64,000 bases of DNA, taken from NCBI GenBank assembly GCA_004352715.1, contig SCFE01000052.1, forward strand, positions 889,884 through 953,883. Reading direction: 5' to 3'. This document shows, piece after piece, positions 11,003-23,200 of this stretch. Each line of letters opens with the position of its first letter. Within the stretch, counting starts at the first letter, position 1. The notes beneath the pieces were generated by a model. It had not been told where the DNA came from and did no database searches. It saw only the letters and a list, made by a program, of their open reading frames with translations. This stretch comes from Hofstenia miamia (lineage: Eukaryota > Xenacoelomorpha > Acoela). The position numbers and the translations under genes were made by a program.

Positions 11003-11307
11003 TTGTTTCTTTCTTGAGTTGAATGAATGCAAAAAAGCGTGACTTCTTGTTCGCGCGAGTTAGGTGTAAGGGACGTATGCGTGTGATCCTTAAGAAATGA
11101 ATGCAATGAAAATAATTCATCTCGACTGAGGGCCAAAAATGGTGCTACAAGTTTGCAGTGTTCGTCGTCTTTATTGATGTTTGAGTCAGTGACGTTTTTA
11201 AGTGCGGAGGGGAGAGCGCAATCGATTGACTGTAGAGAGGACATAGAGGCCAAATAAAAAAATTCATCAAGAGAAGAAAGAGTATTTACTGTAACTGTAA
11301 TTATCAA
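11003..11307 (-). other. Orphan coding-like stretch joined at a single N
   Basis: Just upstream (minus strand) of the LINE 3' end, past a lone N at 11002, a frame reads through LSSLDEFFYLASMSS, HCKLVAPFLALSRDELFS and LHSFLKDHTHTSL. It is richer in GC than its surroundings and does not look like the LINE. It may be a different repeat or a mis-joined contig. I do not recognise it. Confidence 0.3.
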
Positions 11308-12244
11308 AAACCAAATATCACATCATAGACAACTCGAACTTTGTCAATGCTTATAAATTTTTACAATGTATTTTAGAAAATTGTCGATGAATTTTAAAAC
11401 ATTAGTTAACTGAATACTTCGTGAGGGATTATTGATAGTCATAGTCTACAGTAACTGGATTTTATAGTTTATTCTTAATAACGAGTAAAATTGACATTCA
11501 ATAAACGTATTTAATGACATTTTATTGTCGTAGAACTAATTTAGGTGATAAGAAAACATGTGTTTTAATCACCTAAATATCAGCAGCTCTTAAGCATTTC
11601 CATCTAAATTATACTCTATATTTCTAACGGTAAAATGCAATGAATTCCTCTGCAATTTGTTTTAAATGTTGATTTAAAGCGAAATTGTTAAGAATGATTC
11701 ACGGAAAAAACATCCAAAACATTTAATTAAAATACAAAATCTCTTTCGGAGGGTACAATTATAGGGTTTAGCAAACATTCACAAACTAGAATTTCCATTG
11801 CGATCATTTGATAGTGCATGTGGAAGTATAAACAGAAAATTATCTGAAACTTTAAATAAGTGCTAAGTTTATTAACTGAAGCTGAAACAAATATGAACAT
11901 CAATGCAAAATAATTTCCTGAGGACATCATAAAAATATAGTATTATATATTTGTTAAATTTAAAATAAAGCTTGCATAATTATTAGCATTTACATATAAA
12001 ATTAATTAATGCATCGGAATTCATTTATTTTGCAGTATTTTGATTTGGTATTTCTAATGCTTTCAACTTCGTAATCAAATGTATTTCGATGTATTTCGAT
12101 GGTTAGTAATTTTCTGTATTACTATTAAAATATCATAGATGTTGACTAAGTAATTGCAATTTTTTACAATTTGATATTTAAGATATTTATTTTTTAAACA
12201 AAATATTTATTTCTACATATATCATTAAAATTGCAAATTCAAAA
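11308..12244. other. 3' flank of the cyclase gene
   Basis: AT-rich. Apart from candidate polyadenylation signals of the cyclase gene near 12186-12211, nothing is recognised. Confidence 0.5.
12186..12211 (-). terminator. Candidate polyadenylation signals of the cyclase gene
   Basis: Two AATAAA hexamers on the minus strand (12211-12206 and 12191-12186) lie about 34 and 54 bases after the stop codon, at a normal distance. In DNA this AT-rich the hexamer is common, so this is only suggestive. Confidence 0.4.
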
Positions 12245-12322
12245 TCAAAATCTGTTTTCAATGGAATTTTCAGATTTCTTTTCCACTGCTTTCACAAAAA
12301 AGGTTTTCATTCGTCCTTTCCC
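12245..12322 (-). CDS. Cyclase exon 13: last strand and stop
   Basis: 78 nt: [20 protein letters not shown] to a TGA at 12247-12245. GKG-x-M-x-T-F/Y-F/W is the standard end of the cyclase domain. The tail after it is short and lysine-rich, with no extra domain. Confidence 0.92.
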   Translation of the reverse strand, partial: GKGRMKTFFVKAVEKKSENSIENRF

Positions 12323-15300
12323 CTAAAATGGAAAATAATTAAAAGAGGCTAAAATCTGCTAATATAATTGCCCTATTTTGAACTAGATCACTTACCATTT
12401 ATATATTTATATTTTAACTTCAATAAATTTCTTAAAGCTCTGAAACTATAGTAAAGGTATATTTCACAAAAATAAATTATTAAGGAAGCATGTATTCAGT
12501 GAAAGTAGACATTCATATATTTCCAAGGACAATGTACAGAATTCACAACTCAAGAAAAATCAATAGATTAAATGTATGCCTTCTCTATTTGCAATTAATA
12601 TACACATACAATGATGGCACTTATAAAATCCTAAAGATCAATTTAAAAATCCATTAATGCAATTGTAAGATGTCTTTTTAAAGCAAAAATCTTCAAACAT
12701 ATGATTTTTGTCAATAATGAAAATTGAAATGTTCAAATTCATTTCAAAAAAATAATTGATAAATTTCTAAGCATAATTTTTGAAAAATAATTTATGCAAT
12801 CACCCAATTAATTTAATACAGCTGCAGGAGTTGAGTTTTCTATATGAATGTCCTTGATATCAAATAGTGTGTTTTTAGAATAGAGCAAATTTCAGCGAAA
12901 CAATTCACTGTGTTCATATTATTTAACTTTAGCTATCAACTTCATCTTTAAAAAAGACTAAGTAAAAAGTAACTTTCTTTTAGGTTTTAAAGTAAATTTG
13001 ATTTTGCCTTAGCTTTCTTTCAAATGTTATACAAGAATCCTGGTCTCATAGGATGAATAATAATACATTCGACTTCTAGTTCTTAAGCATAAAGAAAATG
13101 CAGATTCATATTTTTATAGACTAAAAATTCGTAAGAATAGTCAGTTAAATGTCGATATCCACTGCGCATTTCGGTAAATAACATCACACTAGATGAAACA
13201 CTGATGCTTTACAGTTAAATTGAACACGGAACTTAGAAAAGCAGAATTGGATGATATGAGATTATAGAATGTACCTGCATAACTTCTAATAACATCACAC
13301 TAGATGAAACACTGATGCTTTACAGTTAAATTGAACACGGAACTTAGAAAAGCAGAATTGGATGATATGAGATTATAGAATGTACCTGCATAACTTCTAA
13401 TAACATCACACTAGATGAAACACTGATGCTTTACAGTTAAATTGAACACGGAACTTAGAAAAGCAGGATTGGATGATATGAGATTATAGAATGTACCTGC
13501 ATAACTTCTAATAACATCACAAATATTTGAAATGATATTTATTGTTTTGAACATACGTGCATGCCTTTTTGTAATATCCACCTATTTGATTCATTTCTTG
13601 TTAAATTTCTTAAATTGTTCACAGATTGTTTCAACGATATTGCACATATAACTTTGCAACTACAATAATAAAGTTTCAAATAAGTGCCTTGTTTAATGGT
13701 TGTAGAATCACAATTTATAATGAGATGTTATTAAAATCCAAATTCTTATAAAAAATTTCAAGATTAACGTCTAATTAATAAAGGCATACCTTCACTTCAA
13801 TTTCGCCCCGAGGTTCAATCAAAAAATCATTCGCGAACTCATCAAGAAGATTTTTGGAAGCTTCGCTAAGATGTGGTTTCATAGCTAAAATTGAATCAAT
13901 CATATTTCTTAATTCTCTATAATTTATATATTAGGAACAAATAAATTTGTCTAAAGCTAAGATTTCAATTTTCATTAGTCACCTCTATTTATCGGGTCCT
14001 ATTAATCTGATTAAGCGATAAATTTATCACCATTATAAATCACAAAATCTAATCTTCAGATATGCCTTTAAAACAAGACATATGACAAAAACAAAGCCTA
14101 TAATGCATATTGACAAACTAAAATTTGCAAATTTCAATTTGGCATTAATATAACTGAGATAAATACGTATTTTCTTGATAAATGCATACTTGAGCAAGAA
14201 CAATCTCTAAGGTAATAGATTTTGACCACCTGGTCTTGTTCTGCATGATAATCCCGGTTCTTATTTAGATGAAGTTTGACACTTCCATTATATCTGGCTT
14301 ATGTGAGGTGATTGTATTGTAGGATATAGAGAAATTATTGCTCCCTCCATCAGAATAAAGCATTATTTTCAATGTTGCATTTAGATATCTTTCTATAACC
14401 CATCTTCGGCTTTTTCAATTACATTGTATAAGAAATGAAGATATCGCACTATTAAACATAGGTATACCAAGAAATGAATTATTCTGCTGAAATATTTCTG
14501 AAAATGGTCAAGAAAAATGAAATTGTCGAAAACCACTAATTTTACAATTTATCGGTTGACCGATTAATAGCCTCTCTTCTCTGACCTAATTTAATTAAGC
14601 ATGATTCAGTATGTACAGTACATTCATATTATTTTTTGCAAACTAGAAACAATTTATGGCGCATTCTGTAAGGTAAGATTCCAAAAAACTTTTGATTTTT
14701 TGATGAACCAAGTGCAGAGCCAGTAGGAGATCGATTTGCTTTACAGATAATAATTTTGAAATAATTTGATATTTTTTAAATTTGATCTACATTCTACAAA
14801 ATCAACCACTACATTTGCTACACTATGTTAATCCATCGTTGACATTATCCAAACTATTCAAATTAACTACTTTGTTCTTTAGTTTTTTCCTTTTTTATAT
14901 TTTTAGTTACTGAAGGTGAACAAAATTGTATGTTCATATTTAAAGAACAAGGCCAAATTCTTCAAACAAGAAAACGATTTGATTCTTAAATATTTTTATC
15001 TATAATTAAGAAGAAAAAATAGTTGTTCAAAAATTAATTGTTGACAACTCTGACATCCTTGATAAGCTGTTCAAAAAGTATTACAAAAACGTATTGGGCT
15101 CAGGGGTTTTGATTTATATTAGTGAATAATCTTAATTGTAAAATTTGAAACGCCTCAATTTAAATTCAATTATTTCTTATCTTGAATTTTCGAAATGTCA
15201 TTTGACATTGTTTTTTACTATTTTTAACTACTTTTATGAAGTTGCTTAGCTTTTCTAGGAAAATTCATTAGAAGCATTAATGAAAAAAATTTTCAAGATT

Positions 15301-17013
15301 GGTTTTTTACAAAGAACAGATTTAATATATTGAGTGAACATGCTATCATATTTTAGCAAACATTGTGTATGATTCCATACAATGTTTTAATATATTTACA
15401 TGAATGAGACTGTGATGATTTAAGAAATAAATTTTTAAATTTTTAAATTCAATATATTATCATTGTTTGTTGCTAGTTTCTCTGAGCAATTCAATTGCGT
15501 ATGACTTTTTAAGAAAATTTTCATTTACATCCATGTAGAGTACATTTTCTTAACAAAAATAACTTGAAACTATAGCATAAATAATGGAAGTTTGGAGTTG
15601 GTAGGTAGTTGCCGAGACATTTGTCTAAGTACTTTAATGGAAATCGCCAATTTTTAAATGATAATATTAAAATGCTTTTAAAATGTAAATAATGACTCAA
15701 GCTTAATTCCAAAGTACTTAAAAGTACCCACTTGTTCTATTTGGACGTTATTAAAATTCATGTTCAGAACGATTTTATATAAATTTTTGACTTGATAATC
15801 CAAATAGAATTTTTGAATTTGAATTAAACAAATAGGAGTGAGGCGCCAATTGAACAGATATTCAAATTAGATTTTCACTAGATTTATTTCAACAAGATAC
15901 CATAAGTATATTGCTCAAATCGTTAGTTATTTATATATATTTAAATTGTGGCTCACAGTTTTTAGTTTCAATCCAATTTGAAAACTTTATGAAGTTTAAT
16001 TCATTGTGGATAATTGGATGAAATGTTGCTATAAGAAAATTATAATTTTTTAAGTTTTGTAAGTAAAATGCCATAATTCTTTGAGCGAATCTCGTTGGAA
16101 AAGTCTAGTCAAGCAATGGTTGTATAAGTACATTAATTATTGTCAATACTTTTCGGCCATTTTTCAGTAGCACATACTAAGGAATCGTTATAGACATGTT
16201 TTTTGAAACCATATTGAGTGCTAAAGTAAACAATACTTAATGTAATTACTTATTAATTTCGTTTGCTAATAAGTAATTTGGCGAAATTAAATTCGCAAAA
16301 ATCGTATTTCTCAAAATAATAAATAACTTTGCATACACAGAAGAATTTACTAATTAATTGAAATTTAATGCTTCAGTGTGATATTGTTTCTCGCGCTTTA
16401 ACATTGTTACCTTGTTTTGGTTCACTCAAAATTTTTATTGGCATCTGTAAAGAACCTACGCGTGGTGTTTACCATCTGCATGGCACAGCATCTGCAGGTA
16501 ATCAAGATATGCATGTACTGAAAAAAACTATTTCTGCTATTTCTCTTAAATAGTTAACAATAATTAATTGTTGAATGCATAACCATTAGTGTAAACTCAG
16601 TCAATCAGTCTACCAAATACCTTGCTAAGAAAAATGTATATGATGCGTGGAAATTTCAAAATATTTGCAAAAATCAGTTGCGAAAATAGTCAATACATTT
16701 TCAAAAATTCGAGTTTGTGGAAAAATTATATCCCAAATTTGGACTACAATATGACTGTTAAAATGAAATCAAATTATTTCCTTTTCAAATATATTTCAAT
16801 TGAGCAAAGCAGCATTTTAATTAAAACACATATTGAGTATATTTAACCTATTCCTATGCAGCCATTATTGATACTAGTTACAAAAATTCTTATCCCACAA
16901 ATCCTCACAAGCCAAAATTTCACCCCACACCACAACAAATGTAATTTGTGGTACTTTGATCCTCACTCCCGCTGAACGCCTGTAATTTATCTACTTCCGG
17001 CCCAGATATATTT

Positions 17014-17054
<41 letters not shown>

Positions 17055-20000
17055 CGAAATATAGGTAACCGCGGTTAGCAAATATTTTTGAAATTTAAAT
17101 TTCAACCAAATTATCTCCACCTATTACTCTAAAGTTTCAACACTCACGTCATTGGAAATTCTAACAATTTGCTCTCTTTTAACGGTTCTTCTCTTTCAAA
17201 TACAATTTGTTCATTATGACATCAAAGTATCTGTTGGCGAACAGCTTACAAGTTTGATTGTATTGGCTTTATTGATGTATTGATCTATATAGTTTTTTAA
17301 CACTCCAAGTGGAAGAAATTGTACTACTAGAAAGGCCAGAGTGGGTCAATTGATCCACCCTACAATTTTAGGAGGGAAATTTATAAAATATCAATTAATG
17401 ACTAACAAGTCAATATAATGTTGAAATTTTACAAGAACTAACCATTCAAAAAAAACTTGTAACTAGAGCAGAAATTCCTCGCACTCATGAATTCATAATT
17501 AGTGCAAAGAATAAGTATATAAAATGATTTGAAGTTTTCCCAATTTGCGTGATGCCAGTTTTATGAATACATGGAAATTACATTAAAACTGCTAACTGTT
17601 ATTTGTCGGGCCTTAATTTTTTTATTAGAGCTATCTTTGGAAGGAAACACATACAGCTGATAGCATCAACAAACACACCTAAAAAGCAGTAAAAACCTGC
17701 AAGATGTATATGTAGTACCAAGTTTAAGAAGCTATGGTCACAGCAAATTTAGACCATTACCTGACGTTGAGTAAGCCAACAAGTGAACAGCAACCGTTAC
17801 ATAGATAAACTACATATAGGTTATTGTTTGTTACTCTATATAGATATAGTTGTCTACATATGCTTTGAATTCATTTTTTCTAAGTGAAAAAGTTGTCATT
17901 TCTTACTTCAAAACATAAACCTTATTAATTTTACATTAAATTTCAATAAGAAATGTTTTTTAAGCAATAAATAAATGAATTCCCTGACAATTTAAATTGT
18001 TCAGGAAAGTTTGCGCCCATTGACTCACCTGGTGCTTCTAGATATAAGAATATATATAAATGCTTCAAGAATTTTTTTAAACTTTGAGCTGTTTGTACTT
18101 ACAAAAATACTAAAAATCAGAATATTTAAGGAAAAGAATTTCATAAATGGTCCTAAAAAAATGAAATTTTACTAATAATTTATATGAAATTGCTTGTAGT
18201 AAATTGAATTTATTTCTGCTTTATTACAGCAATAAACACAATTAATAACTGAACAGAATTAATTCTACATATGGTATTGTATTTTTGTCAGGAAACACTT
18301 GCAAAAAATTGAAGTTCTGGTACAGATAAATAAGGTGAAATTGGATTTTACGAATGCTATATTGAATTGCAAAATTACAAAATTGAATTTCACAAGTACA
18401 AAATTTATTTACATTAATGTGAAATCAGTGCGTATAAATGTGAAATACTAATTCATGAATGCAAATTTGAGATGAAAATGAAATAGAAGGAATAGCTTGA
18501 TTTATTACAGAAATGTTAAATGTTGAAAAGCGATGATTATCGTTGTTTTTTTTGTTTATAGTTAATTAATGTTCCACTCTCCTATTAACATGATATCGTT
18601 AGTGCCTAAAGCTGTGGAAATTTTGTTTTTATATTGCTAGAAGAAGTTATTTCTGAACAAAATATTCGAACCGTACGAAATTTTTATCAAATTATTTATA
18701 TTTTTACTATTATGATTTACAATCACGTTCAAAGACTTCCATTATAATAGGTATTATCCAAGGCGACCTAAATAATAGGCTGTGTACAGCGACAAAGATA
18801 AAATTACTGAAGGCTGAAAATTGAAGTTCACTCAAGAAAATTGCCTACAAATGCCAGTGTATATTGCATTACTCATCATTGTCACATTATGGACATATTT
18901 AAAGAACCAGCCGTCAATAATATATCTCTCTCACTGTGCAAGGCCTATATTTAAGTCGCTTTGGCATTTTCTGATTACAATCTTGGTTAAAGGGTGCAAG
19001 TCGCCAGAAGGAGTGCGCAATTTCATTTGGATTTATTTAATGGTAGGATATTGCTTCGAGCTGCTGCATTAAAGAGTTTATATTGTAATTGATTAATTGA
19101 CCATAAAAAGTTTGATCTTCACTTAAAAGGCCAACTAGACATAAGCAATTTGGTGGCTAGGACTCTAAAATATAACTCACATAGCAGAATTGTGTAAAAA
19201 ATATAAATGCGATATTTGCCTAAAAAATTCTCAGCACTTATTGTTATAAAGCACAGTTTAGGAAACTGTCAAAGTATTTCAAAAATTGTTTCTATGCAGG
19301 GAGGCATTTTTATAAATGAATTAAGAGAATTACTAAGTAATTCTATTATTAATCCCAGAATGAATTTTTGAAAGAGACTGATGGTTTTTTCTGTATGTAT
19401 TTCGGTAATAGTCAATTCGATCAGGTGTAGTTTTTAAATTATGAACGAAGTCTTCCATCAATGTTTTCGAAAACAAATAAAATTTTCAAATTTTAGCATC
19501 ATAATTAATAAGAATTAAAATTTAATGGTTTCCAACTGTTCAAAAATTACATATTTGAAAAAACAATTAATCTAATTCTACTTAAAATCATACAGAAACT
19601 TAACATAAAGGAATCTTGAAATATTTCTTATTTTGGAGAATATCACTTTACGTCATTCTCCTCGTATTGATTTTTTTCGATTTGATTAATTAAAATTTTA
19701 AAACATAATTTTTTCTTTGAGGATAAATAATTTTAATGACTCCATTAAGACAACAAAGAAGCTGCATATAGTTAATTAGTTATATAGGGAAATCATATTT
19801 TTGTAGAAAGCTAATCGACACTAAGATTTGCTCGGTAATTTTAACATGGCTCCAGCATGATAATTTGGCTACAATTTGCTTTGAAATTCCGTCTAATTAT
19901 ATATATATATATATATATATACTTTATTGAGAAAAAAGTATATATATATATATATATATATATNNNNNNNNNNNNNNNNNNNNNNNNNNNNNNNNNNNNN

Positions 20001-20251
20001 NNNNNNNNNNNNNNNNNNNNNNNNNNNNNNNNNNNNNNNNNNNNNNNNNNNNNNNNNNNNNNNNNNNNNNNNNNNNNNNNNNNNNNNNNNNNNNNNNNNN
20101 NNNNNNNNNNNNNNNNNNNNNNNNNNNNNNNNNNNNNNNNNNNNNNNNNNNNNNNNNNNNNNNNNNNNNNNNNNNNNNNNNNNNNNNNNNNNNNNNNNNN
20201 NNNNNNNNNNNNNNNNNNNNNNNNNNNNNNNNNNNNNNNNNNNNNNNNNNN

Positions 20252-20282
<31 letters not shown>

Positions 20283-23200
20283 AAGTGTAATGAAAAATCG
20301 AATAATAATAACAATAATAATAGTAATTCTAAATTCAGCAATATGCACGAAAACGATAATTGAACAATCAAAGATTATGCTGTTTATAGGCCAATTGAAG
20401 AAGAAGTAATCTGATTAAGTTTTGTTATGTTTTTGTTGATAAAGTGCGTCTTTCAAAATTGCATAAGCTTGTAGCTTCAGGAAAATAAATCATAAAGGGA
20501 TTGAATAAGTTTGTATAAAAACGCAATTCTCTTAAATTCAAACAAAAAAGAAATTGTTACAACATTCACAAGATTCATCTCTTTATCAAAGAAAAGTAGA
20601 TTGTAGTTGATTCATCATTGAACTCTGTATTAGTAAATTCTGTCAAAATAAAGAAACAACTGAGTAATAATTGGTCAGTTGAACATGGAGGCCATGTTTA
20701 CATCCAGAAATCCCATTATTAATTCACGGATAAGCAAATCGAAATATCAATGCTTCAAAAAATAAGAAAAATCTTGGCCCTATGCTAATAGAACAGTATC
20801 TTGATTTTCTTTTGAGGATAGGTACGACATAAAAACTTTTAAAAACTGAAAACTAAAGTTTTGTTATAATAATTAAATTAGCAAAACCGAAATCTAATTG
20901 ATAAAAAGATTGACATTTATTCTTCACATGAGCTAAAGAACAATATCATTATTGGAGGGTCGAACAAAGGTTCTTTCTGTACAAAGCTTAAATTAAAATA
21001 AAAAAATAAAAAACTCACTCTAAAAAAAATTTAGAGCTTACCTACTCCATGTGATTCCATACGAGAGGCAGTATTGACGGTATCGCCAAAAAGACAATAT
21101 CTTGGCATTTTCAGTCCAACTATGCCAGCAACCACTGAACCTAAGTATGTGTGATAATGATTACCACTGGAAAACGATGTCAAATTTACCTGAATGAATA
21201 CCAACTCTGATGTTTAAAGATTCATTTGGTTTGTGAGGTATTTTGAATCTTTGCACATGGTAGACTAATTGGCAAGCCAACATCACAATTTCGTAAACGT
21301 GACGTGATCCGTTACGATGAGGTAACCCACTGACAACCATGTAAGCATCTCCTATTGTTTCAACCTAATATTCTGCTATTTATATTATAATGAATTTCTT
21401 TTTACTAAAATATTTTTAAGTGAATACTGAAAATCTTAAATGAAATATTGTAATACCATTTTAGTATGTGAAAATTTGAGTGTCTAGAAAAAAATTAGAA
21501 TATATCTATCTTTTGAATTTTACACAAATTTTTATCACTTATAAAAGCGAAATTCAAAAGTTTGCTTATTATCTTAGCATTTCATGAACTTTGCGATCTT
21601 TTGACATTAAACTGTATCATCAGGAATTTCAGAAAATAAACTAGCCAATAAATTTCAATTTTATTGTGCTGAGTTATACAGCTTCTAGGGCGTAAGCTGG
21701 TTTGAACACCATGGTACTAGTAATTTAGTCTGCCACGACCAGGATTCTAAGAAATATTAGAAAAATGTAAAAAATTCCATACTGAGAAAAAATCTTGAAA
21801 TGATATTTTTGAAGAGAAACATGCCATGACTTAGTATATCATGTGACTTGACTATGGTGATGTTGGGGTTACTCATTCGGATCATAATGAGCAGGTTGCA
21901 ATTAAAACAATTTGAATATAACCAAAACATGTGAATATATGAAAAAGGAACATCGTGATAAATAAGAATGCTGAGATATTTAGGGACATGTTCTGTATGC
22001 GATGAAGTTAATTTGCTTAGAAAATAATTGAAGCAAGAATAATATTTGTATGTTGTGATAAACGTAAAAATTTGGAAAAAAACTAGGTTGTGATTTTTGG
22101 AACAACTATTTGCTGGTTCTAGATGTGTAAGTATTGTAAGCACAAGGTTGACCTTTGGAAAATAAATAATAATTGTAGTCAATTGCAGTCAGTTTTACTG
22201 CTTCTGCAAAATACGAATTAGTGAGACGATTAATAGTTCCTAGCAAGAACAGCTTACTCATTTACAAATAGAGATGAAAGATTTATACACCACATACGAA
22301 AGGTTAGATCTGATTGGTCTCTTTTATTTCATCGGAGAAGAATTTACGTAGAAACTTAGTAACATAATATTTGCCTTAAGTGAATCATCATCATATAGGC
22401 GTTAATTTCGAAAATATTTTTGATTTTACTAGAATTTTTATAAACTCTGAATAGTTTAATTTAAAATAACTGACCACCTTATCCAAACCTATAGCATTCT
22501 AAAGCTTAATCCTCAAACGGACATGTGTCTATATTTTGTAGAAATTAGAAAATTATAATCAAGTAGTTTGTAATTTCCAACCATTTTTCCACAAATTTTA
22601 ATCGTTGACGAATATGTTATTCTGATGGTTAGTTTGGTTTTCAAAATTTGACACCTCATCTATATAAATATATAATAATAATCTAAAATATAAAATCCTG
22701 TTTCTATATACTTTCTTAGAATTGGATAAACTATACTATGTAATCTATATGCGTAATATATCTTTGAAAAAACTACAATATATTTAAGCGAACTCAATTA
22801 ATACGTCCATGGCATTAGCAGCATTGAAGAAATTTTTCAAGCCCTTCCTTAGTATCATTAAAATAATGCAGCCTACAAAGCCTCATGAAGATGTGTACTT
22901 AGAGTTTGACTGAAAACACATTTTGGGGATATTTTTGGACTATTAGAATTTCATGTTTTCAGGAAAAAGCAAAAGAGATCAATTGTTTTTAGGAAATTCA
23001 AAATAAAAACCACCAGAAACTTCTAACCTAATAAATATCTCAAATATTTGAAATTAGTATTACCATTTGTCAAAATGGACGCTTTATTAATATTTTATTC
23101 AAACATGTTGAAGATAAAAAGCGTGCTTAAAAATACGTTTGTCATTTTCTTCATGCGGCATCTTTGACATATTTTTCTATCGATTTTTTTAAGATTGTCT

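Noticed and set aside
13141-13180. Possible fourth unit to the left of the 111-bp repeat
   Set aside because: The sequence before 13178 does not match the unit; only the shared TAACATCAC word recurs at the borders.
16920-17120. Frames with IYIYIY runs (also 33608-33847, 41938-42171, 45562-45937)
   Set aside because: Translations of TA microsatellites.
18821-19072. 83-codon plus frame with a hydrophobic start (possible small membrane protein)
   Set aside because: Lies in an intron, with no family resemblance, no conserved motif and no composition shift. Such frames are expected by chance.
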